Positions 8,514 through 15,441 of a stretch of DNA of 53,385 bases are shown piece after piece. Location of the stretch: contig JAUYAO010000030.1 in assembly GCA_030692565.1 (NCBI GenBank), forward strand, positions 1-53,385. The letters run 5' to 3'. This DNA comes from Nitrospira sp. (GTDB lineage Bacteria; Nitrospirota; Nitrospiria; Nitrospirales; Nitrospiraceae). Made by a program: the position numbers and the translations under genes. Position 1 is the stretch's first letter, and the number at the start of each line of letters is the position of its first letter. The notes under the pieces were generated by a model, which did not search any database, was not told where the DNA came from, and saw only the letters and a program-made list of their open reading frames with translations.

Positions 8514-8969
8514 ATGCTTAAATTTCTCGGAACCCTGATCCTGATCGCCGCCGCATTCGGGGCCGGCTACTTCGTCGGTCAGCGCCCGGTCGGCACGCTC
8601 CAGCACACCGTCTCTGACCTTCAAGAATCGATCACGAAGCTGTCGCGCAATGTCTTGGACACCACACAGGGCATTGAGCGCGATCTGCGCCGGCGCCAGG
8701 GGCTCGTGGATGCGAAGTCCCGGGTCGTGCAAGCGAAGGCCAACCTGTTTGATCGAAACTTCGGGGACGCAGCGAAGGAACTGGGGGAAGCGGTCACCGT
8801 CCTGGAACTCGCGACCAAGGGCGCAAAAGCCGACCCTGCACTCGACGCGGTACGGGAGTTGGCCAGCACGTTGCGGGAAGTACGATTAGAAGTAGCAATG
8901 GGGAAATCGATGCCGATGAAACGGCTCGACGAGATCCAGCTGAGACTGGACAAAGAGCTGAGCCGGTAG
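8514..8969 (+). CDS. Membrane-anchored coiled-coil protein, function unknown
   Basis: A 151-residue protein with a single N-terminal membrane segment containing glycines (FLGTLILIAAAFGAGYFVGQ), followed by a long helical, probably coiled-coil region (VSDLQESITKLSRNVLDTT; DRNFGDAAKELGEAV; LDEIQLRLDKEL). GGAGG sits four bases before the ATG. It starts 14 bases after the HEAT gene stop and is the probable last gene of the glgP operon. No enzymatic motif is visible. Its topology, with a short anchor and cytoplasmic or periplasmic coiled coil, suits a scaffold or adaptor, which is inference only. Confidence 0.85.
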   Translation: MLKFLGTLILIAAAFGAGYFVGQRPVGTLQHTVSDLQESITKLSRNVLDTTQGIERDLRRRQGLVDAKSRVVQAKANLFDRNFGDAAKELGEAVTVLELATKGAKADPALDAVRELASTLREVRLEVAMGKSMPMKRLDEIQLRLDKELSR

Positions 8970-8970
8970 G

Positions 8971-9105
8971 CTAGGCAGGCTGTTCAGAAAGGCCGTCCAG
9001 CCAGGCCGCAGCGATCAAAGAGGCGAGGCGTACGTTCGAGGGGGTACGTTGAGTCTCCGAACGAAGCGAGAACGCCGCTCGCAGACTTTCTCAAGAACCT
9101 GCTAG
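8971..9105. repeat. Imperfect long inverted repeat between convergent genes (REP-like element)
   Basis: The ends of this 135-bp interval are near-complementary: CTAGGCAGGCTGTTCAGAAAG at 8971-8991 against CTTTCTCAAGAACCTGCTAG at 9086-9105, pairing with small bulges. Inside, GTACGTT occurs twice within 20 bases and the halves contain further partly complementary GC-rich segments (GGCCGTCCAG; AACGCCGCTCGCAG). It begins one base after the upstream stop codon and overlaps the stop codon of the convergent HEAT gene, so it fills the whole interval. It could act as a two-way transcript end. From memory, similar intergenic sequences recur in Nitrospira genomes, but only one copy was noticed in this window. 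Confidence 0.6.
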
Positions 9106-9932
9106 GCATTCGCCGGTTGGGAAACCGGCGTCTTCTTCCACTTGGCCAGGATTCGCTCGACACGCATCTTCACGACCATATCGGGATCCTTGAGCAACGG
9201 CTTGATCGCCTCACGCCCCCGATCGTCGCCGATCGACTCCAAGGCGGCCGCCGCAATCAACCTGGTAAACCAGTCTTTATCCTGCAGCATGGCGATGAGC
9301 GGATCGATCGACTCGCTGTGTTTGATCCGACCCAATCCCAATACGGCGCTCTGACGGACGCTCTCTTCTCTATCCTTCAGCGCGGCAATAAACTTCGGCA
9401 CCGCCGGCTCGCCGAGTTCCACGAGCGCATTGATCGCGTCATCTTTGAACTCGTCATTGCGCAGCTGCACCATCAAGGGATCCAAGACCCGTTCATCACG
9501 GATCTTTCCGAGTGCCAGAATGGCGTACTTCCGCACATCCCAGTCGCGGAGCAGCTTCAAGAGAATTTCGACAGCCGGAGAGCCGACCTGCCCGAGCGCC
9601 TCGATGGCCACTTCGCGCACTTGCCAGTCACCGTCGCGCAGCGCGCGCGACAACGGCTCGACGCACCGCTCGTCACCCATCTCGCCGAGCGTAATGACGG
9701 CTTCACGCCGCACCACCCAGTCCGGATCGCTGAGAAGATCGATCTGAATCTCGATCTCGTCCTTGACCTTCTCTTCTTCCAGAATGACCTGGTCGGGAGC
9801 GACGGCCACCAGCTCCTGGGAAGCCGCAGGGGTCAACGCCAGGTCTTCAGCCACCTTGTCGGCCAGCTCATCGCTGGCAGGAAGGGCGTCGGGGGTCTCA
9901 GCGGACGGGGATGCTTGACGGGGGTGTTCCAT
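9102..9932 (-). CDS. Cytoplasmic HEAT-repeat protein
   Basis: A 276-residue protein without a signal peptide. Residues 1-60 are acidic and probably flexible. From about residue 65 there are six or seven HEAT/PBS-lyase repeats: WVVRREAVITLGEMGD, WQVREVAIEALGQVG, WDVRKYAILALGKI, FKDDAINALVELGEP, ESVRQSAVLGLGRI, WFTRLIAAAALESIGD and MVVKMRVERILAKWK. Phycobilisome-lyase-like HEAT proteins in non-photosynthetic bacteria usually serve as protein-binding scaffolds; no cofactor site is visible. The start is ATG at 9932 with a weak GGA upstream. It is the second gene of a two-gene operon behind the basic 64-residue protein (gap 43 bases), driven by the promoter at 10235-10264. Confidence 0.9.
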   Translation of the reverse strand: MEHPRQASPSAETPDALPASDELADKVAEDLALTPAASQELVAVAPDQVILEEEKVKDEIEIQIDLLSDPDWVVRREAVITLGEMGDERCVEPLSRALRDGDWQVREVAIEALGQVGSPAVEILLKLLRDWDVRKYAILALGKIRDERVLDPLMVQLRNDEFKDDAINALVELGEPAVPKFIAALKDREESVRQSAVLGLGRIKHSESIDPLIAMLQDKDWFTRLIAAAALESIGDDRGREAIKPLLKDPDMVVKMRVERILAKWKKTPVSQPANA

Positions 9933-9975
9933 AGTTCAATCCTACAACATTCGCTCGCACATCATAATGAACGGA

Positions 9976-10170
9976 CTACTTCGCAGGGGTCGCGGCCTTC
10001 TTTCCTGCGGCATGTTTCTGCCTGAGCGCCAAGGACCGGCGACGGCGCTGTTCCCGCTTCAACCGCTTCCGCAAGGCCCGCACTGCGGCTCCGCCATCAT
10101 CCGCCTTCTTGGTGGTAAGCTTCTTCTTCAACTTGGCTTCTTCGGATTCTCCTACCGTCTTCTTCGCCAT
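9976..10170 (-). CDS. Very basic 64-residue protein
   Basis: A small, strongly cationic protein: MAKKTVGESEEAKLKKKLTT, then a KRLKREQRRRRSLALRQKHA segment and an Ala/Lys-rich tail. It has no signal peptide. Three things support a real gene: GAGGAG about nine bases before the ATG, a consensus-like promoter 65 bases upstream, and its place as first gene before the HEAT gene. The composition suggests nucleic-acid or ribosome binding, but no family was recognised. It is too small and too biased in composition for a confident functional call. Confidence 0.7.
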   Translation of the reverse strand: MAKKTVGESEEAKLKKKLTTKKADDGGAAVRALRKRLKREQRRRRSLALRQKHAAGKKAATPAK

Positions 10171-10234
10171 GCCGTCTGACTCCTCTTCCTCAAATCGATA
10201 ATAGGCGTGATCTGCCCTTGAATTTTGACGGCCC

Positions 10235-10264
10235 AGTGTAGAGGAGACCTTCCGGCACTGTCAA
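10235..10264 (-). promoter_or_regulatory. Promoter for the basic protein / HEAT operon
   Basis: The minus strand carries TTGACA (10264-10259, perfect), an 18-base spacer and TACACT (10240-10235, 4 of 6 matches). Transcription would begin near 10228, leaving about 58 nt before the ATG at 10170. The -35 box lies 18 bases beyond the rlpA stop, so the operon is separately promoted. Confidence 0.72.
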
Positions 10265-10282
10265 CCGCGCCGACTCCCGTGA

Positions 10283-10957
10283 CTATCCGATGACAAGCGT
10301 GATGTTTTCGGTATGGGCCGTATGGTCGGCCGCTAAGAGGGACGGCACGCGACGAATACGCCGCTGCATCAACACGTCGGTCGGCAGAATGCGAGGGCGT
10401 GGCCTAGCCGAAGAGACGGGTAGTCCCAATGTGGAGACGGGAGGAACCCGGATGGCGAGCGGGTCAAGGTGATGGACACTGAGGAGTGCGGATTGGGTCG
10501 AAGGGGCCTCTTCTTCCGCCAGGACAAAGTCCGGCCGACGGTCTCCGACGACTTCCAATTGAATCACGGACAGTCCGTTCTGGACCATGCCCAGCTTCAC
10601 CGCTGCCGCCTGCGAGAGATCGAGGATTCGACCATTCACATAAGGGCCACGATCATTGATCCGAACGCGGACATGCTTCCCGTTGGTCAAATTCACCACC
10701 CGCACCATGCTGCCGAGCGGGAGGGTCCGGTGCGCGGCCGTCAGGGCCTGCATGTCAAACAGCTCCCCGTTGGCAGCCTGTTTGCCATGGAACTGCTCCC
10801 CATACCAGGAGGCAATACCCCGGTCCTTGATCCCGACATCCAGCCCTGTTTCTCCCTTGGGCACCCATGAGCAGGCCCCGAAGGACAGACAGAGGGCGGC
10901 CAAGAGAATCCCGGAAAGGCTGGTGCGCGGATGCGTCATACAGATTTGGTGTGTCAT
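10283..10957 (-). CDS. rlpA: RlpA-like lipoprotein (septal ring lytic transglycosylase family)
   Basis: RlpA proteins are outer-membrane lipoproteins whose double-psi beta-barrel domain cleaves peptide-stripped glycan strands at the division site. The protein has a lipoprotein signal ending in LSFGAC, then the barrel domain with family motifs: GIASWYGEQFHGKQAANGE, LTAAHRTLPLGSMVRV, VRVRINDRGPYVNGRILDLS and AAAVKLGM. There is no SPOR domain; the C-terminal 70 residues are Pro/Arg-rich and end KNITLVIG-like. I chose the ATG at 10957 (224 residues), with GGAGG about eleven bases upstream; an in-frame GTG at 10975 and an ATG at 10939 are alternatives. A strong promoter and a leader of about 190 nt precede it. 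Confidence 0.9.
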   Translation of the reverse strand: MTHQICMTHPRTSLSGILLAALCLSFGACSWVPKGETGLDVGIKDRGIASWYGEQFHGKQAANGELFDMQALTAAHRTLPLGSMVRVVNLTNGKHVRVRINDRGPYVNGRILDLSQAAAVKLGMVQNGLSVIQLEVVGDRRPDFVLAEEEAPSTQSALLSVHHLDPLAIRVPPVSTLGLPVSSARPRPRILPTDVLMQRRIRRVPSLLAADHTAHTENITLVIG

Positions 10958-11143
10958 CTTCGCTCGATCCTCCACTTGTAGGCTAGGACGTCCGGCTCAC
11001 AGATGTCAGCCTACGGGAGGTTGCCGACCTCAACAATACCGACTGAGTACTCCTCCCCCCCTACATTCGTACGGGGAAAGATCCCGTGCACATTCACAAT
11101 CGGTGGTACAAGAACGAACAAAGCGGCATGTCTTCTGGAGAAC
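10958..11143 (-). promoter_or_regulatory. Long structured 5' leader of rlpA
   Basis: Between the predicted start of transcription near 11148 and the rlpA ATG lie about 190 nt without a convincing gene. Two perfect inverted repeats are visible: GTAGGCT/AGCCTAC (10978-10984 with 11008-11014) and, next to it, GAGGT/ACCTC with a 5-base loop (11017-11031). The first lies just ahead of the GGAGG ribosome site and could affect its exposure. No known riboswitch was recognised. A 28-codon GTG-initiated frame is also present (minus strand, stop near 11014), without a ribosome site. Confidence 0.4.
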
Positions 11144-11153
11144 GCGGTACCGC
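11144..11153. promoter_or_regulatory. Perfect 10-bp palindrome beside the rlpA promoter
   Basis: GCGGTACCGC is an exact palindrome that touches the -10 region of the minus-strand promoter and would lie at about +1. This is a typical place for a repressor operator. No regulator gene is adjacent, so its partner is unknown. Confidence 0.4.
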
Positions 11154-11183
11154 TATATATAGGGAGCGCGTGAGGAGAGTCAA
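11154..11183 (-). promoter_or_regulatory. Strong sigma-70 promoter upstream of rlpA
   Basis: The minus strand has TTGACT (11183-11178, 5 of 6), then 16 bases to TATATA (11161-11156) or 18 bases to an overlapping second TATATA (11159-11154). It is oriented toward rlpA. Confidence 0.7.
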
Positions 11184-11225
11184 CCAGCAACCGGGGACAG
11201 AACTGGACCGAACAACGACCAAGAG

Positions 11226-11258
11226 TCCGGGAAGCCGGCCTGGAGCCGGCTTCCCGGA
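11226..11258 (-). terminator. Stem-loop terminator after the 11270-11896 lipoprotein gene
   Basis: A perfect 14-bp stem, TCCGGGAAGCCGGC with its complement, encloses a 5-base loop (CTGGA). It starts 11 bases beyond the stop codon of the minus-strand gene. The bases after it on the minus strand (CTCTTGGTCGTTGTT) are only moderately T-rich, so it is a strong hairpin with a weak U-tract. Confidence 0.65.
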
Positions 11259-11269
11259 ACGGGTGGCGG

Positions 11270-11896
11270 TTAGCGAAAGCGCAATGCGGTTCCATCAAAT
11301 TTAGTCGAACTCATGAACTTTTCAAAGTTCCGTTCCAGCACCTCGCTCACAAGTTCCTCTCCGTCTTCCGGGGCATACCAGAACACCGTGTAGTTCCCCG
11401 TGTGACTGTTGGTGCTGGTGATCGAACTCCCGTCCGACTGGTTGGCCGCCTGAACGGTCAGTTTATTCTTCGCGGTGATGTCCGTGGATCCGACCACGCC
11501 ATGCGCGTCAGCCGACAACTCAAGAATCTTCCCTGAGATCACCACATCCGCTCCCCCGGTCTGACTGGCAGAGGCGGCATACTGTGCCCGCCATCCCTTG
11601 CGCGTCAAATAGTCGGCAAACGCTTTGGCCGTGGCTTCTCCAATCGTCCCACTCTTGACGGTAAAGACCTGGTCGGAGCCCCAGAGCGAGTGCCGAGTCC
11701 CCAGCTTGGTGCGGTCAGACCGGTCGTCCTGGAACGGAATCACCACCACTTTGACCGAACTGACGGGAGCCGACGAAGTCGACGTTGCGACAGGTGTGAT
11801 CCCCACATTCATCGGCACCGCTTCACCCTTAGCCGCACATCCCCCTAACCACACCAGACTCCCCAATAGAATTGCACCCCAAGCCATCTGTTTCAC
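11270..11896 (-). CDS. Lipoprotein, YajG-like
   Basis: A 208-residue lipoprotein: the signal sequence ends in LGGC (Cys20). After a short Ser/Thr/Val linker comes a domain starting VKVVVIPFQDDRSDRTKLG, the pattern seen in YajG-type lipoproteins of unknown role, then AKAFADYLTRKGW, DVVISGKILELSADA and a C-terminal VFWYAPEDGEELVSEVLE segment. It is probably anchored to the outer membrane facing the periplasm. The start is GTG at 11896, with GAGGAGGT just upstream; an ATG three codons later is less well placed. A stem-loop terminator follows, so it is probably monocistronic. Confidence 0.82.
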   Translation of the reverse strand: MKQMAWGAILLGSLVWLGGCAAKGEAVPMNVGITPVATSTSSAPVSSVKVVVIPFQDDRSDRTKLGTRHSLWGSDQVFTVKSGTIGEATAKAFADYLTRKGWRAQYAASASQTGGADVVISGKILELSADAHGVVGSTDITAKNKLTVQAANQSDGSSITSTNSHTGNYTVFWYAPEDGEELVSEVLERNFEKFMSSTKFDGTALRFR

Positions 11897-12050
11897 ACGG
11901 ACCTCCTCTGCGAGAAAAATTAAATGACGATGATCGAGTCAGCGACAAATCGTATTCGACTACGCGGCGAAAAACTCTAGCAGGTCACTCCCCAACTGTA
12001 AAGATTGCTTCTGCGGGTATCGCGGGCCATCGGTGTCGGCCAGTGCCGTA

Positions 12051-12079
12051 TTGACTGATCCCGGCGGACTCAGTAAGAT
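12051..12079 (+). promoter_or_regulatory. Promoter of the Gld-like ABC exporter operon
   Basis: TTGACT (12051-12056, 5 of 6), a 17-base spacer and TAAGAT (12074-12079, 4 of 6) lie upstream of the ATPase gene. Transcription would begin near 12086, about 75 nt before the chosen ATG at 12161. Confidence 0.6.
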
Positions 12080-12160
12080 CCGAAACGTGATGGCGATGTG
12101 CTCGTTCAGCGCGAGTGTACGGCGAACTCCTTCACAGTTGATTACCCCGACACCATAATC

Positions 12161-13150
12161 ATGATTGACGTTCAGAACATTACCAAGCGGTATGGGAATC
12201 TCACGGCCATCGACCGGGTCACCTTTTCCGTGGCCAAAGGCGAGGTCTTAGCGTTTCTCGGGCCGAACGGCGCCGGGAAGACCACGACCATGCGCATCCT
12301 CACCTGTTTCATGCCGGCCACCGAGGGCACGGCAAAAGTCGCAGGCTTTGATTGCGCTGACCAGCCCCTCGAAGTGAAGCGCCGCATCGGCTATCTCCCG
12401 GAAACGCCACCGGTCTACCAGGAATTCACCGTCTCGGAATATCTGACCTTCGTGGGCCGGATGCGCGGCATGGTTGGCAAAAACCTCACGACGGCGATCG
12501 ATCAATCCATCGAGAAACTGGCGCTGGGCACCGTCCGCCACCGCCTGATCGGCAACCTGTCGCGAGGCTACCGTCAGCGTGTCGGGTTGGCCCAGGCCGT
12601 CCTTCACGATCCGCCGGTCTTGATCCTCGATGAGCCAACCGTCGGGCTGGATCCCAAACAGATCATCGAAATTCGCGACTTGATTAAGAGTCTGGCCGGG
12701 TCGCATTCCGTGATTCTCAGCACCCACATTCTCCCCGAAGCCACCGCCGTCTGCCAGAGGGTTGTCATCATCAGCGGCGGGCGAATCGTTGCCGAAGACA
12801 CCCCCGATCAGCTTTCTGCGCGACTCAGGCATTCGGAAAAAATCTCAGTGACGATCAAAGCACCGTCGGACAACTGCCTGGCCAAGCTCCAATCTATTCC
12901 AGGCATTTTGAATGTGTTTCAAGGCCAGTCCGCCGGCACGTTCCTCCTGGAATGTGCGCTGGGCCAGGACAAGCGTGATGAGGTCGCCAGGTTCGTCATC
13001 GCCAATCAGTGGGGCCTCCTGGAATTACGGACGATCTCCATGACGCTCGAAGATGTCTTTTTGCAACTGACCCGCCATGAAGAGGGGATCACGCCCCACG
13101 CCGACACCGTGACCGAGCTCCCCCAGGCCACCCAGGAGACCGCCTCATGA
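12161..13150 (+). CDS. ABC transporter ATP-binding protein (GldA/CcmA-like)
   Basis: The ATPase subunit of an ABC-2-type exporter, 329 residues. Motifs: Walker A FLGPNGAGKTTT, Q-loop LPETPPVY, signature NLSRGYRQRVGLAQAVLHDP, Walker B VLILDEPTVGLD and switch histidine STHIL. An accessory C-terminal domain of about 110 residues follows, ending EDVFLQLT as in GldA-type proteins. The ATG at 12161 gives the standard N-terminus MIDVQNITKRYG; the frame is open 21 codons upstream, but that extension lacks a ribosome site. The stop overlaps the permease start (ATGA). With the next three genes it forms an exporter cluster related to the GldA-GldF-GldG set of gliding Bacteroidota, which is widespread in non-gliding bacteria. 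Confidence 0.94.
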   Translation: MIDVQNITKRYGNLTAIDRVTFSVAKGEVLAFLGPNGAGKTTTMRILTCFMPATEGTAKVAGFDCADQPLEVKRRIGYLPETPPVYQEFTVSEYLTFVGRMRGMVGKNLTTAIDQSIEKLALGTVRHRLIGNLSRGYRQRVGLAQAVLHDPPVLILDEPTVGLDPKQIIEIRDLIKSLAGSHSVILSTHILPEATAVCQRVVIISGGRIVAEDTPDQLSARLRHSEKISVTIKAPSDNCLAKLQSIPGILNVFQGQSAGTFLLECALGQDKRDEVARFVIANQWGLLELRTISMTLEDVFLQLTRHEEGITPHADTVTELPQATQETAS

Positions 13151-13917
13151 CTCCGGTGCAGGCCATGATCGCCAAAGAGCTGCGCGGCTACTTCGTCTCT
13201 CCGGTGGTCTACGTGGTCGGCGCGATCTTTCTGCTCATCTTCGGATTCTTGTCCTATCTCTACGTGGTCTACGCCGGCTACCAGGCGATTCAACTGATGC
13301 AAATGCAAGGCGGCCAGGCCCAACTGAACTTGAACGACCTGGTCTTCCGGAATCTCTTTGCCAGCATGCGGTTTGTGCTCCTCATTATTCTGCCCATTCT
13401 GACGATGCGGCTCTTTGCGGAAGAACGCAAACTGCGCACCTTCGAATTTCTGATGACCTCGCCGATCGGCATCAATGAGATCGTGGCCGGCAAGTTCGTC
13501 AGCGTCTTTCTTGTCTTCTTGAGCCTCCTCGGCCTGACCGGCCTCGTGCCGACGGTCCTGATGCTCTTCAGCGACTTCGACTGGAACCCGATTTGGACCG
13601 GGTATCTCGGCATGACCTTACTCGGCGCCCTGTTTATCTCAGTCGGCCTGCTCGCATCAGCGATCACGGAAAACCAGATCGTCGCGGCGTTTCTCAGCTT
13701 CGGCATACTGCTGCTCATCTGGTTGATCTCGGGCTTGGGCGCCCTGTTAGGCGACACGATGCTGGGACAGATCATCTCCTACGTCTCGTTCATGGATCAT
13801 TACGATCGTCTGGTGCGCGGCCTGATCGACACCAAAGACCTGGTGTACTTCTTCAGCAGCCTGGCCTTCATGCTCTTTCTCACCCACCGCGTGGTGGAAT
13901 CGACCAGGTGGAAATGA
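13147..13917 (+). CDS. ABC-2 type permease (GldF-like)
   Basis: A 256-residue membrane protein with about six transmembrane helices: a first helix VVYVVGAIFLLIFGFLSYLY, then LLIILPILTMRLFAEERK with the ABC-2 signature ERKLRTFEFLMTSPI, and further helices VFLVFLSLLGLTGLVPTV, LLGALFISVGLLAS and FLSFGILLLIWLISGLGALL. The large loop after helix 1 is Gln/Asn-rich. It pairs with the ATPase before it and the GldG-like protein after it, overlapping each by four bases (ATGA), so the three are translationally coupled. The substrate is unknown. Confidence 0.93.
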   Translation: MTPVQAMIAKELRGYFVSPVVYVVGAIFLLIFGFLSYLYVVYAGYQAIQLMQMQGGQAQLNLNDLVFRNLFASMRFVLLIILPILTMRLFAEERKLRTFEFLMTSPIGINEIVAGKFVSVFLVFLSLLGLTGLVPTVLMLFSDFDWNPIWTGYLGMTLLGALFISVGLLASAITENQIVAAFLSFGILLLIWLISGLGALLGDTMLGQIISYVSFMDHYDRLVRGLIDTKDLVYFFSSLAFMLFLTHRVVESTRWK

Positions 13918-15437
13918 GCCTGAAAGTCCTCCCGCTCGGCATCATTGGAACCGTGCTGGCCGTCGCCGGCCTGATCGCCTATAGCCTCAGCCCGGACCTG
14001 CTGTGGGCCGTCACCATTGCGGAAGGACTGGCGCTCCTGTGCCTGATCCTCTTCTTCACCCTGCATTTCGACGCCGTGAAAGCCTTCTCCAGCCGTCGTT
14101 CAACCCATATGGGCGCGAACAGCCTGCTCATGATTCTGCTGGTCACCGCCATTCTCGTGATTGTGAACTTCCTGGCGTCGCGCCATTCCATCCGGTGGGA
14201 TCTCTCGGAGAATCAGAATTTCACTCTGGCGCCGCAAACCTATCGTGTACTCCGCAGTCTTCCTCAAGAGGTGAAAATTACCGTCTTCACGCGCGAGAAA
14301 GACCCCGGCTATACCGGTTACAAAGAGCGGCTCGAAAGTTATCGCCAAGCCTCGAATAAGCTCACCGTCGAATTCGTCGATCCGGAACGGCAACCGAAGA
14401 TCGCGCAGAACTACGGCATCTTCCGGACCGACACGGCCATCTTCGAGAGCAATGGGCAAACCATTCGCATCACCAGCCCATCGGAAGTCGAACTCACCGG
14501 CGCGCTACTCCGTATCTCCAAGCCCGCCAAGAAACGCATCGTCTTTCTGGAGGGCCACAGCGAACGCAGCCTGGAAGACAAGGAACGCAACGGCCTGTCG
14601 CTGGCGAAAGAAGCGCTGAGCAAACAGGGCTATGACATCGGCACCCTGTCGCTGCTGAAGGAGGCCGCCGTACCGGACGACACGGCCGTGCTCGTCCTCG
14701 CCGGGCCCCGCAATCAAGTCACACCCGAGGAGCAGGGTCGGATTCAAACCTATGTGGACAAGGGCGGGCACCTGCTCGCGATGGTCGACCCGGATACCAA
14801 GGCTGACCTGGACCCCCTGCTCGCCCACTACGGCCTAGGCCTGGGCCCGGGGGTGCTCGTCGATCTCCAAGATCGATTGGCCCAAGGGGACCTGACGTCC
14901 CTGTTGGTCCGCACTTTCACGGAACATGAAATCACCCAGGACCTGACAGCGGCAGTATTGTTTCCGCTCGCCCGTCACCTGACGTTCGACGAGCAGGCGG
15001 GAAAAGACTGGGACTACGTGCCGCTCGCGCGGACGTCTCCGAATAGTTGGGCCGAAACCAACATGCAAGGGCGCGTCGTCAGCTTGAATGAAAAAGAAGA
15101 TGTGAAGGGTCCGTTGCCGCTCGCCGCCGCGCTGTCGCCCAAGAAGGCCCCGGTGGAGGGAACGCCCAGGCCGGCCATCGTGGTTGTGGGCAACTCGACG
15201 TTCGCCACCAATGCGTTTTTCAACTTCCCCGGCAACACTGACTTCTTCCTGCACACCACCGGGTGGCTCGCCGAGGAGCGGGATCTGATCTCCATTGTTC
15301 CCAAAGAGCCGGCCCTTCGGCCTTTCACTCCGAATCCCACACAAGAGCGGACTTTGCTCTACATTCAAGTCCTCTTCCTCCCCATTATGACCATGCTGAC
15401 CGGCGTGATGGTCTGGAGAAAGCGCCGCCGGCTGTAA
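13914..15437 (+). CDS. GldG-like ABC-associated protein (ABC-type uncharacterised transport domain)
   Basis: A 507-residue protein with three N-terminal hydrophobic segments (residues 5-25, 30-50 and 65-80), a large extracytoplasmic part and a C-terminal membrane helix (TLLYIQVLFLPIMTMLTGVMVW) ending in RKRRRL. The soluble part starts RWDLSENQNFTLAPQT and continues with QEVKITVFTREK and KRIVFLEGHSER, hallmarks of the GldG/ABC_transp_aux family. The ATG at 13914 overlaps the permease stop and has AGGTGG before it; the frame is open far upstream inside the permease gene, which is overlap only. In gliding bacteria GldA/F/G support the motility and secretion machinery; elsewhere their role is unsettled. 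Confidence 0.92.
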   Translation: MSLKVLPLGIIGTVLAVAGLIAYSLSPDLLWAVTIAEGLALLCLILFFTLHFDAVKAFSSRRSTHMGANSLLMILLVTAILVIVNFLASRHSIRWDLSENQNFTLAPQTYRVLRSLPQEVKITVFTREKDPGYTGYKERLESYRQASNKLTVEFVDPERQPKIAQNYGIFRTDTAIFESNGQTIRITSPSEVELTGALLRISKPAKKRIVFLEGHSERSLEDKERNGLSLAKEALSKQGYDIGTLSLLKEAAVPDDTAVLVLAGPRNQVTPEEQGRIQTYVDKGGHLLAMVDPDTKADLDPLLAHYGLGLGPGVLVDLQDRLAQGDLTSLLVRTFTEHEITQDLTAAVLFPLARHLTFDEQAGKDWDYVPLARTSPNSWAETNMQGRVVSLNEKEDVKGPLPLAAALSPKKAPVEGTPRPAIVVVGNSTFATNAFFNFPGNTDFFLHTTGWLAEERDLISIVPKEPALRPFTPNPTQERTLLYIQVLFLPIMTMLTGVMVWRKRRRL

Positions 15438-15441
15438 CCTT

